NCBI GenBank assembly: GCA_964477295.1
Contig: CAYZEZ010000273.1
Coordinates: 1-6,371, forward strand
Source: CAYZEZ01 sp964477295
GTDB lineage: Bacteria > Bacteroidota > Bacteroidia > Bacteroidales > SM23-62
Direction: 5' to 3'
DNA length: 6,371 bases
A program made the translations under genes and the position numbers. The notes beneath the pieces are model-generated. The model saw only the letters and a program-made list of their open reading frames with translations, had not been told where the DNA came from and searched no databases. Shown here one piece after another: positions 1-5,967 of this stretch (within the stretch, counting starts at the first letter, position 1; the number at the start of each line of letters is the position of its first letter).

Positions 1-776
1 TAAATATTTTGAGGGAGACCGTCATGGGCAGGGATTTGTTTGATTTTGCATTCAAGGAATATGCTCAGCGTTGGATGTTCAAACATCCTACCCCGGAGGA
101 TTTTTTCAGGACCATGGAAGATGCTTCAGCGGTTGATCTTGATTGGTTCTGGCGTGGCTGGTTTTTCAGTACAGACCATGTGGATATAGCCCTGGCTGAT
201 GTAAAACTTTTTCAGCCCGATACACGCGATCCTTCCATTGAGAAGCCTTTGCAAAAGAAAATGGAAGAGGAGCAACCGGAACATATCAGCATCACAAGGA
301 ACAAGGCAACCATTAAGTCTGCCGTAGAAGCAGATGAAAAGCTGAAAGATTTTTATGACAGCTACGACAAATACGCAGTAACTGATGAAGACAAGAAACA
401 ATATGAGAAATATATCTCGTCATTAAGCGGGGATGAGAAGAAAATGATGAATCCTGATAAATTGTATTATGAATTAACATTTGAAAACAAGGGGGGATTG
501 GTCATGCCCCTTATCCTCGGGTTCATGTTCGGGGACGGAAGTCAACAGGAAATTCGCGTACCTGTTGAGATATGGAGGCAGGATAACTTTAAAGTATCCA
601 AAGTATTCATGTTCGATAAAGAGGTTTCATCTATCACACTAGATCCCTGGCTGGAAACGGCAGACACAGACCGGTCCGACAACCACTGGCCACCGAAGAC
701 AGAGCCAACCCGGTTCCAGCTGTATAAATACAACAGGCAACCGCCTCCGAATCCGATGCAAAAGCAAGGGAAATAA
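1..776 (+). CDS. M1-family metallopeptidase (aminopeptidase N-like), C-terminal part, 5' truncated by the window edge
   Basis: The frame is open to the left edge (first whole codon at 3, reading N-I-L-R-E-T-V-M-G) and stops with TAA at 774-776, so about 257 C-terminal residues are visible. The early segment, with HPTPEDFFRTMEDA near residues 28-41 followed by DWFWRGWFFSTDHVD near 47-61, is the end of the helical domain typical of Bacteroidota M1 zinc metallopeptidases. The catalytic HExxH and the distal Glu would lie upstream and cannot be checked, so activity is not confirmed. The rest is a charged Lys/Glu-rich segment, a beta-type region (residues about 150-215) and a Pro/Gln-rich tail. Family members are normally exported and act on peptides or N-terminal residues. 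The in-frame TTG at 9 is internal, not a start. The gene converges on the acyltransferase gene with only two bases between stops. Confidence 0.88.
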   Translation, partial: NILRETVMGRDLFDFAFKEYAQRWMFKHPTPEDFFRTMEDASAVDLDWFWRGWFFSTDHVDIALADVKLFQPDTRDPSIEKPLQKKMEEEQPEHISITRNKATIKSAVEADEKLKDFYDSYDKYAVTDEDKKQYEKYISSLSGDEKKMMNPDKLYYELTFENKGGLVMPLILGFMFGDGSQQEIRVPVEIWRQDNFKVSKVFMFDKEVSSITLDPWLETADTDRSDNHWPPKTEPTRFQLYKYNRQPPPNPMQKQGK

Positions 777-791
777 ACCTAAATGCTTTTT
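760..791. terminator. Weak bidirectional hairpin across the two convergent stop codons
   Basis: AAAAGCA (760-766) is the exact reverse complement of TGCTTTT (784-790). Inside it, AGG (767-769) can pair with CCT (778-780), with a three-base bulge on the right side. The A-tract and T-tract at the two ends give a U-rich 3' arm on both strands, the usual shape of a shared terminator between convergent genes. The stem is AT-rich and short, and both stop codons (774-776 on plus, 779-781 on minus) lie inside it. Function is inferred. Confidence 0.35.
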
Positions 792-1831
792 AATCCAAAC
801 AGTGGTCTTAAAAAACTCACTCTTTTGATTACCAAATCATACATGGCAAAACATCCTGTACCTGTAAATGTTATAATCAGGATAAGTTTTAATGTTGCCT
901 GGATATCAAGCGGCATGATCAGGAATGAACCCAGGTAAAGAAAAAACATATGCAGGATATAGATCGGATATGCTCCCTGGCTCAGATAACTCAATGTTTT
1001 GCCAGGTTTATTAAGGTATTTGTAACCGAATCCAAATACTGCAAAGATCCAGAGATTCGATTCGATGGCCATTAGATAGCCCGGAGCAGTAAGATCAAAT
1101 TTAATTACACGCACCAGGAAGAGCCCCATGGACAATGATAAAAACAGCCATCTCCATCTGAGCACAGTTTGCCAGAAAGCATCTCCGCTATGTACACATG
1201 TGAATCCGAAAAAGAATGCCAGCAGTCCTAACAAAAAACCATGCAATGTCAATACATATAATGCATAAACTTCCGGCTTTATAATTAATACTTCCAGAAT
1301 AAAAGCTACTGTAATTAGCATTAATCCCATCGGGTTCTTATAAACCTTTTTTAACCATTTGGTGAATACTCCATTTTCATTTTTATGTAAGAAATAGAAA
1401 ATAGGAGATAACACTATCACATAGATAAAGATGTTTGCAAGAAACCATAAATGACCGGGACCAGGGGGGTAATGCAAATCCTGGTTATAGTATTTTTGCC
1501 ATATCAAAAAGTAAAGAGGTACAAAAGTGAAGATGCCGAACAGGAAGGGTAATAAGATCCGCCTTGCCCTCTCAATCATTAATTGTTTCCAGTTCCTTTT
1601 CCTGATGGCAAAAGAGACTCCCATTCCGGATACAAAGAATAACAGAGGTATTCTCCACACATTAAGCATTGACATTGGTATCCATAATGACTCCAGGGAT
1701 TTATCATTTTGAATAAAACCGATAAATACTCCCCAGGGCTGAAAGCCAATTCCAATATGATAGATTATAAGTAATCCAATAGCAATTACCCTAAGCCAAT
1801 CTATATCGTATCTTCTTACTGCCGTTGACAT
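779..1831 (-). CDS. Acyltransferase family 3 integral-membrane protein (OpgC/MdoC-like)
   Basis: This 350-residue protein of about ten hydrophobic helices matches the acyltransferase-3 family, which moves acyl groups (often acetyl or succinyl) onto glycans, lipids or other envelope molecules at the inner membrane. The N-terminus has the family pattern: DWLRVIA (11-17) leading into helix 1, with the conserved His at YH (24-25). A second helix ends in FVSGM (66-70), followed by the basic RARRILLPF (88-96). HLWFL (127-131) and a late helix with AYPIYILH (287-294) are also typical. The length is normal for the family. The start is ATG at 1829-1831, preceded by AT-rich sequence with no Shine-Dalgarno, as is common in Bacteroidota. 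The gene lies 39 bp downstream of the ankyrin lipoprotein gene on the same strand and is probably co-transcribed with it. The substrate cannot be read from the sequence; the MdoC resemblance is at family level only. Confidence 0.9.
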   Translation of the reverse strand: MSTAVRRYDIDWLRVIAIGLLIIYHIGIGFQPWGVFIGFIQNDKSLESLWIPMSMLNVWRIPLLFFVSGMGVSFAIRKRNWKQLMIERARRILLPFLFGIFTFVPLYFLIWQKYYNQDLHYPPGPGHLWFLANIFIYVIVLSPIFYFLHKNENGVFTKWLKKVYKNPMGLMLITVAFILEVLIIKPEVYALYVLTLHGFLLGLLAFFFGFTCVHSGDAFWQTVLRWRWLFLSLSMGLFLVRVIKFDLTAPGYLMAIESNLWIFAVFGFGYKYLNKPGKTLSYLSQGAYPIYILHMFFLYLGSFLIMPLDIQATLKLILIITFTGTGCFAMYDLVIKRVSFLRPLFGLKSI

Positions 1832-1870
1832 ATCATATTTATTAATGGACGTTTCATGGAATCAATCAGT

Positions 1871-2467
1871 TTATTTCAACATCTCGGCAATAATAGGGCG
1901 GGTCTCTTCAATATAGGTGTAATCGAGTTTCAGGCCCAGCGGTCCAAGATCCTTGCTGAAAATATCGTAGATGTCTTTTACCATATCAAAAGGAGCTGCT
2001 ACAGTTTCAAATGGTATGTTTCCGTAATTGTTTTTTAACGTTTTGTCTGCACCATTTTCAAGCAGAGCCTCGACAATTTCGGTATGGCATAGGAAGGCAG
2101 CGCTGTGAAGTGCTGTTGAACCTTCATTGTTTTTAATGTTAACATCAGCCCCGGCCTCGATTAACGCTATGGCCACTTCGGTCTTTCCAAATACTGCTGC
2201 GCTTATCAGGGGGGTGGACCCTACCGAGGGCTCTCTTACATTCAGGTCTGATCCTGCTTTGATGTGTTGCTTAATGGCATCCAGGTCACCAAGAAGAGCA
2301 GCCATATGGATATCCATATTAGGAGGTTTAACAGTTTCTGATTCTGAAGACTTCCTATTCTTTTGGGAAGAGTTGCCCTGGTTGCTGCATGAGGCAGCCG
2401 TTAGTAATGTGACGATCATTATTGATGTCGCTACCACTTTAATTGAGATAATCTTTTGCGTTTTCAT
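1871..2467 (-). CDS. Ankyrin-repeat lipoprotein, periplasm-facing
   Basis: The 198-residue protein begins MKTQKIISIK, has a hydrophobic stretch and then LLTAASC, with Cys27 as the probable lipidation site of a type II signal peptide (a loose lipobox, acceptable in Bacteroidota). No acidic export signal follows the Cys, so I infer a periplasm-facing anchor rather than surface display. A Ser/Lys-rich linker (28-47) leads into ankyrin repeats at about 50-80, 83-113 and 116-146, with clear GADVN, GSTALHSAA and ENGADKT motifs, then a degenerate fourth. The C-terminus (about 160-198) leaves the ankyrin pattern: LGPLGLKLDY, then ETRPIIAEML. I chose ATG at 2465-2467, preceded by A-rich sequence, over an in-frame TTG at 2491 that would put eight residues before the signal peptide. 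Ankyrin repeats bind other proteins; the partner is unknown. It is probably the first gene of a transcript with the acyltransferase, divergent from the regulator. Confidence 0.87.
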   Translation of the reverse strand: MKTQKIISIKVVATSIMIVTLLTAASCSNQGNSSQKNRKSSESETVKPPNMDIHMAALLGDLDAIKQHIKAGSDLNVREPSVGSTPLISAAVFGKTEVAIALIEAGADVNIKNNEGSTALHSAAFLCHTEIVEALLENGADKTLKNNYGNIPFETVAAPFDMVKDIYDIFSKDLGPLGLKLDYTYIEETRPIIAEMLK

Positions 2468-2754
2468 TTTTAGTTTGTTTAAAAAATTCAATAGTGTAAA
2501 GGTCCGTCAAACGATGATGCAGAAACAATCAAAAAAGGAGCAAGAAATATCAAGTTTGAAGAAGCTGTATAGCAAATGATGAAAGAATATAAATTATGAC
2601 GCAAGGGGTGATTGAAGGAAGAGAAGGGACGGTAATTTCAGCGGCAGATTCAAACAATATAATCAGGGGCTTATTTTTTAAAGATCCATTAATTCTGAAG
2701 AAACAATGATTCATCCGGATCTCTGATTAAAAACTGTTTTGCATAGAATGACAA

Positions 2755-2792
2755 TTGTATCTTTATTCATAATTTGTATCTTATCCGATAAT
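2755..2792 (+). repeat. Two tandem 19-bp direct repeats, candidate operator
   Basis: Units at 2755-2773 and 2774-2792 share TTGTATCTT at their left ends and ATAAT at their right ends, with 14 of 19 positions identical and no bases between them. A weaker third copy may begin at 2793 (TTATATTAT, 6 of 9 matching). Tandem half-sites roughly two helical turns apart are how AraC/XylS-type HTH domains usually contact DNA, and the gene 30 bp downstream encodes such a domain, so autoregulation is a reasonable inference. The repeat also overlaps the likely promoter. A chance AT-rich duplication is possible. Confidence 0.5.
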
Positions 2793-2803
2793 TTATATTA
2801 TTG
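2773..2803 (+). promoter_or_regulatory. Candidate Bacteroidota sigma-ABfr-type promoter for the regulator gene
   Basis: TTTG at 2773-2776 is followed after 19 bases by TATTATTG at 2796-2803, one mismatch from the TAnnTTTG -7 consensus. The spacing fits the -33/-7 arrangement of Bacteroidota housekeeping promoters. Transcription would begin near 2808 and leave a very short leader before the ATG at 2822. An alternative pair is TTG at 2755-2757 with TATCTTAT at 2777-2784, also 19 bases apart but a poorer -7 match. Both overlap the 19-bp repeats, so a repeat-binding protein would compete with polymerase. Confidence 0.4.
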
Positions 2804-2821
2804 ATATAGACGGTAAAGACC

Positions 2822-4882
2822 ATGCCCGATCATCACTCCATTGAAAATGATTTCTTAAGCAGGATCACGGAAATTATTATGGATAACTTATCTGACGAGC
2901 AGTTCGGTGTATCTGAGCTTGCACGCGAAACAGGCATGAGTCGTTCTAACCTGCTCCGTAAGGTAAAAAAGTTAACGAATTCATCCGTCAGCCAGTTTAT
3001 CAGGCAGGTGCGTTTAAAACAGGCCCGGGAAATGTTGAAGCAAACATCTTTAACCGTTTCCGAAGTATCATATAATGTTGGTTTCAGCAGTACATCTTAC
3101 TTTATCAAATGTTTCCACGATTATTTTGGGTACACACCCGGGGAGGTTGGGAATAGTGAACCAGATGAAGGCGGTTCCCCTGAAAAGAGTTTTTCCAGGA
3201 AGAAATGGATGGTGGTAATAATTGGACCGGCCATTCTTATTGTTTTAATTGCAATTATACTGTTCATTATTGTTAAGCCATTCTCGCCCGGGCAAAACGA
3301 CCTTGAAAAATCAATTGCTGTATTGCCATTCATAAACGACAGTAATGATTCCACCAACGTTTATATTATCAATGGATTAATGGAATCCATACTTGAAAAT
3401 CTTCAACAAATTGAAGATTTAAGGGTAATCAGCAGGACGTCGGTTGAAAAATACAGGAACCATCCGGAAATAATTTCAAAAATTGCCAGGGAGTTGAATG
3501 TGAATTATATTGTTGAGGGCAGCGGTCAGAAAAATGGAGATAAGATCTTACTTAATATTCAATTGATAGAAGCTCCGAATGACAGACACTTATGGGCCAG
3601 GCGGTACAACAGGGAAACAAGGGATATATTCAATATGCAGAAGGAAATTGCTAAAAGCATTGCAGATGAAATAAAGGTGATCATTACACCGGATGAAGAA
3701 GAAAGGATCAATAAAGACCCAACGGATAACCTTGTTGCATATGACTATTACTTAAAAGGTCTTGATTTATTCTATAAAGGAACTTCTGAAGGTTGGGAAG
3801 AAGCCATTGTCTTTTATAAAAAAGCCATAGAAAATGATGATGAATTTGCTCTGGCTTATGCAGATATCGCCATTTCATATTACTTATTAGATATGTTCCA
3901 GGCCGAAAAAAAGAATTCAGATCAGATAAATTATTATGCTGATAAGGCGCTGGTTTTTGATTCAAAATTGCCCCAGAGTTTAATAGCGAAAGCATTATTC
4001 TACATTCATAATAAGGAATATGGGCTGGCTGTCACCTACCTTGAAAAGGCTTTGAAGTACAATCCAAATTCTGCCCTGGTTATTAACATCCTCTCAGATT
4101 TCTATGCGAATACTATTCCCGATACAAAAAAATACCTGGAATATGCACTTAAAGGTATTGCGTTGGATATCGCTGCAAATGATTCCATTACAGCAAGTTA
4201 TATCTATTTACACGTAAGTAACGCCTTAGTGCAGGCCGGTTTTATTAATGAAGCTGAAATCTATATTAACAAATCACTGGAATATAATCCTGACAATCTA
4301 TATTCAGAATTGGTAAAAGCTTACGTTCTGTTCGCAAGGAACAGGGACCTGCAGCAAACAAAAGAGATGTTAATTGATATCCTGAAAAGAGATACCACCA
4401 GGCTGGATCTGGTCCAGGAAATTGCGAAAATATATTATTACATGAGGGACTATAAAAAAGCGTATGAATATTATAAGAAATTATTAGATGTTAAGGAAGC
4501 TCTGAACCTGGATATTTACAGGTATGAAAATGATAAAATTGGCGTTGTATTCTCAAAAGTGGGTCTGGTTGAGAAATCCGAAGAATACTTTAATGATTTT
4601 ATGGTTCAGTGTGAATACGATGAATCCATATATAAGCATTTGAATTTAGCTTTGTTGTATTCGTATAAAGGTAACACAGTCAAGGCTATTGATGAGTTGA
4701 AACTTTTCTCACAGGTAGATAATTATGACTTATGGGTAATCCTGTTTGTAAAAATAGATCCGCTGGTTGATAATATTAAAGATCTGCCTGAATTCAATAA
4801 AATACTTCGGGATATAGAAATCAAATTCTGGAATAGTCACAATCAAATCAAGGCTTCACTCAAGGAGAAGGGTTTACTCTGA
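2822..4882 (+). CDS. Membrane-anchored AraC-type HTH regulator with TolB-like and TPR sensor region
   Basis: The 686-residue protein has four visible parts. Residues about 14-108 are a complete AraC/XylS DNA-binding domain: a first HTH around VSELARETGMSRSNLLRKV (30-48) and a second around LTVSEVSYNVGFSSTSYFIK (77-96), ending near FGYTPGEV. Residues about 129-152 form one strongly hydrophobic helix preceded by SRKKW, which suggests the N-terminus is cytoplasmic. Residues about 163-290 are a TolB-N-like domain of the kind found in cyclase/TPR proteins: SIAVLPF (164-170), INGLMESILENL, LRVISRTSV, VNYIVEGS, HLWARRY (256-262). From about 305 to 630 there are TPR-type repeats such as WEEAIVFYKKAIENDDEFALAYADIA, and the protein closes with DPLVDNIKDLPEFNKIL (646-662), a usual end of this class. 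The layout matches the one-component membrane regulators ToxR and CadC but with an AraC HTH. Target genes and signal are unknown; the divergent lipoprotein/acyltransferase pair is the obvious candidate target. Confidence 0.93.
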   Translation: MPDHHSIENDFLSRITEIIMDNLSDEQFGVSELARETGMSRSNLLRKVKKLTNSSVSQFIRQVRLKQAREMLKQTSLTVSEVSYNVGFSSTSYFIKCFHDYFGYTPGEVGNSEPDEGGSPEKSFSRKKWMVVIIGPAILIVLIAIILFIIVKPFSPGQNDLEKSIAVLPFINDSNDSTNVYIINGLMESILENLQQIEDLRVISRTSVEKYRNHPEIISKIARELNVNYIVEGSGQKNGDKILLNIQLIEAPNDRHLWARRYNRETRDIFNMQKEIAKSIADEIKVIITPDEEERINKDPTDNLVAYDYYLKGLDLFYKGTSEGWEEAIVFYKKAIENDDEFALAYADIAISYYLLDMFQAEKKNSDQINYYADKALVFDSKLPQSLIAKALFYIHNKEYGLAVTYLEKALKYNPNSALVINILSDFYANTIPDTKKYLEYALKGIALDIAANDSITASYIYLHVSNALVQAGFINEAEIYINKSLEYNPDNLYSELVKAYVLFARNRDLQQTKEMLIDILKRDTTRLDLVQEIAKIYYYMRDYKKAYEYYKKLLDVKEALNLDIYRYENDKIGVVFSKVGLVEKSEEYFNDFMVQCEYDESIYKHLNLALLYSYKGNTVKAIDELKLFSQVDNYDLWVILFVKIDPLVDNIKDLPEFNKILRDIEIKFWNSHNQIKASLKEKGLL

Positions 4883-4886
4883 TAAT

Positions 4887-4903
4887 ACAACAGGGTTGTT
4901 TTT
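4887..4903 (+). terminator. Short rho-independent terminator after the regulator gene
   Basis: ACAAC (4887-4891) pairs with GTTGT (4895-4899) around a three-base AGG loop, followed directly by four more T residues (4900-4903), five bases after the regulator stop. The stem is only 5 bp, so termination may be partial. On the minus strand the same hairpin lacks a clean U-tract, so it serves the regulator better than corA, which converges on it with its stop at 4912-4914. Confidence 0.45.
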
Positions 4904-4911
4904 ATTCAGTC

Positions 4912-5841
4912 CTAAAACCAGTGCCTTTTCCTGAATAAAATAACTCCCAGGAAGGATAATAATAAAGAAAAGATTATAATCAACGGTAACGACCAGTATG
5001 AATTTTCCATATAATTAGGCACGTTCATTCCAAATATACTGGCGATGAGAGTTGGAATCATCAGTATTATTGAGATCAATGTCAACTGTTTCATTACCAC
5101 GTTCAGGTTGTTCGAAATAACAGATGCAAAAGCATCCATCATACCGCTTTGAATATCGGAATATATCTGGGCCATTTCCAATGCCTGTTTGTTTTCGATA
5201 AATGCATCTTCAAGCAGGTCTTCATTCATTTCAGTGGTAATTTTTTTTGAGTTTCGAAGTTTTGCCAGAACAATTTCATTCGCTTTAATCGAAGTAATGA
5301 AATATACCAGGCATTTTTCCATTTTCAATAATTTATTCAGCTCTTTATTTTTTATTGACCTCTCCAGGTCTTGCTCAATGGATGAAGTCATGTGATTGAT
5401 CTGCTTCAGGTATTTCAAATACATATTTCCCGAGCGAAGAAATAATCTTAAAATGAAATTGAACACATCTGTAATTTGTTTGTATTGGTCCCTGAAAGGA
5501 GATGGCTGCTCAATGGGCAGGATACCATTGTTTTGTAAACACAATGTCAGTATGAAATCCCCAGTTATATATATTCCTAGGGGAATGGTATGAAATGGAA
5601 CGCCATTGTTCTCGTTTTCAACCGGTATGCGCAACAGAACCAGTGACCACGTATCATCAAATTCAACACGAGGCCTTTCGTCTGCATCTAAAATGTCATT
5701 AATGGTATCTGCTGGTAAATGAAATTCGTCTGCAAGCCTTTGAATTTCAGCGTTGTTTGGTTGGGTTACATTAATCCAGCATCCTTTTTCCGCTTTGGGG
5801 ATTTCAACATATCCGCCAAATGTTTTGAAGATTTTGATCAT
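4912..5841 (-). CDS. corA: CorA-family divalent cation (Mg2+/Co2+-type) transporter
   Basis: The 309-residue protein has a soluble N-terminal alpha/beta domain (about 1-130), a long helical stalk (about 130-250) and two C-terminal membrane helices (about 252-270 and 283-303). The diagnostic GMN motif is at 271-273, in FGMNVP at the end of helix 1. The basic tail RKRHWF and the short loop between helices are usual for the family, which forms pentameric inner-membrane channels for Mg2+ (also Co2+ or Ni2+; some members export Zn2+). The sequence does not fix the ion. I chose ATG at 5839-5841, preceded by AGGGGGA about 6 bases away. An in-frame ATG at 5883 would add 14 residues unlike CorA and has its only G-rich stretch too close. 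The gene converges on the regulator gene. Its leader contains competing hairpins that bury this ribosome binding site, so translational control is likely. Confidence 0.94.
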   Translation of the reverse strand: MIKIFKTFGGYVEIPKAEKGCWINVTQPNNAEIQRLADEFHLPADTINDILDADERPRVEFDDTWSLVLLRIPVENENNGVPFHTIPLGIYITGDFILTLCLQNNGILPIEQPSPFRDQYKQITDVFNFILRLFLRSGNMYLKYLKQINHMTSSIEQDLERSIKNKELNKLLKMEKCLVYFITSIKANEIVLAKLRNSKKITTEMNEDLLEDAFIENKQALEMAQIYSDIQSGMMDAFASVISNNLNVVMKQLTLISIILMIPTLIASIFGMNVPNYMENSYWSLPLIIIFSLLLSFLGVILFRKRHWF

Positions 5842-5845
5842 TTTT

Positions 5846-5927
5846 TGTCCCCCTGCATTTTTATCTGCAAGGGAACATGGCATGCCCTTACAGATTGGTT
5901 AATTTTTCAATCGACTATGATAAGGGC
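5846..5927 (-). promoter_or_regulatory. corA leader RNA with four mutually exclusive pairing segments (candidate attenuator/riboswitch)
   Basis: Read as minus-strand RNA, four segments compete. Segment 0 (GCCCUUAU, 5927-5920) pairs with segment 1 (GUAAGGGC, 5891-5884) over 8 bp. Segment 1 (5895-5885) also pairs with segment 2 (5873-5863) over 11 bp with an 11-nt loop. Segment 2 (UGUUCCCUUGCA, 5877-5866) also pairs with segment 3 (UGCAGGGGGACA, 5857-5846) over 12 contiguous bp with an 8-nt loop. Segment 3 contains the corA ribosome binding site, so 2:3 is an off state and 1:2 an on state. The non-Watson-Crick positions (5891/5884-side U-G, 5890/5868, 5870/5853, 5874/5849) are all G-U wobbles in the minus-strand RNA but A-C mismatches on the plus strand, which fits an RNA transcribed in the corA direction. 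No M-box or other known aptamer is recognised. There is no U-tract after the hairpins, so control would be translational. The pairing is read directly; the switching is inferred. Confidence 0.55.
5848..5854 (-). promoter_or_regulatory. corA ribosome binding site inside hairpin segment 3
   Basis: AGGGGGA ends 6 bases before the ATG at 5841-5839, with CAAAAA between. It is unusually G-rich for a Bacteroidota start region and decides the start codon. All seven bases take part in the 12-bp hairpin 5877-5866/5857-5846, which would hide it from the ribosome. Confidence 0.6.
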
Positions 5928-5937
5928 CTTCGTCCAT
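5899..5937 (-). CDS. Candidate 12-codon leader ORF in the corA 5' region
   Basis: ATG at 5937-5935 opens MDEGPYHSRLKN and ends at TAA 5901-5899. The start is preceded by A-rich sequence (AAAAATTAAGAACA), the usual initiation context in this phylum. Its codons cover pairing segment 0 of the leader, and its stop lies three bases before segment 1 begins, so a ribosome's position on it would decide which hairpin forms. The acidic-acidic-Gly-Pro opening recalls the acidic/proline N-terminus of the enterobacterial MgtL leader peptide, which destabilises ribosomes at low Mg2+; Salmonella corA also has a translated leader ORF (corL). There is no sequence homology to either, and a 12-codon ORF can arise by chance. 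The call rests mainly on position. Confidence 0.3.
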   Translation of the reverse strand: MDEGPYHSRLKN

Positions 5938-5946
5938 TGTTCTTAA

Positions 5947-5967
5947 TTTTTGATCCGGATGCAAAAA
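5947..5967. repeat. Near-perfect 21-bp palindrome over the corA start-site region
   Basis: On the plus strand TTTTTG (5947-5952), ATCCGGAT (5953-5960, itself a perfect palindrome), one extra G, then CAAAAA (5962-5967) form an inverted repeat. It overlaps the -7 box on the minus strand and the expected transcription start, a position suited to a repressor operator. In RNA only part would be transcribed, so a DNA-level role is more likely than a hairpin. Function is inferred. Confidence 0.35.

Larger units (their letters stand above)
2468..2821. other. Divergent intergenic region between the ankyrin lipoprotein and the AraC/TPR regulator
   Basis: These 354 bp separate two divergently transcribed genes and should carry both promoters. 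On the plus side there is a 19-bp tandem repeat and a promoter-like pair (listed separately). On the minus side the best -7-like match is ATCGTTTG (2515 to 2508), about 40 bases before the lipoprotein ATG, but it lacks the TA and has no well-spaced -33 element, so I do not list it. ATCCGGAT, an 8-bp palindrome, lies at 2713-2720 and recurs in front of corA. A 37-codon plus-strand ORF at 2596-2709 (starting MTQGVIEG) has no recognised similarity and is probably chance. I see no terminator and no recognised riboswitch. Confidence 0.6.

Noticed and set aside
1820..1870. A short minus-strand ORF (MKRPLINMICQRQ) overlapping the acyltransferase start
   Set aside because: Thirteen codons in an AT-rich spacer with no pairing structure or ribosome binding site. 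Most likely chance.
2465..2491. TTG at 2491 as the ankyrin lipoprotein start
   Set aside because: It places eight residues before a standard MKTQKIISIK signal-peptide start, and the ATG at 2467 has the A-rich context expected in this phylum.
2127..2579. A 150-codon plus-strand open frame over the ankyrin lipoprotein gene
   Set aside because: It is antisense to a clear signal-peptide/ankyrin protein, and its sequence is the mirror of that gene's codons with no recognisable domain.
3121..3357. Minus-strand open frames within the regulator gene (also 3708-3995)
   Set aside because: Both are antisense to well-supported HTH, membrane and TolB/TPR coding sequence and have no family features.
5839..5883. 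ATG at 5883 as the corA start
   Set aside because: It would add 14 residues unlike CorA N-termini, and the GGG before it is only one base from the ATG. The ATG at 5841 has a well-spaced AGGGGGA. The upstream ATG remains possible as a secondary start.
5846..5895. The corA leader hairpins as a rho-independent terminator
   Set aside because: On the corA strand the stems are followed by A-runs, not U-runs, and the second stem overlaps the ribosome binding site. Sequestration fits better than termination.
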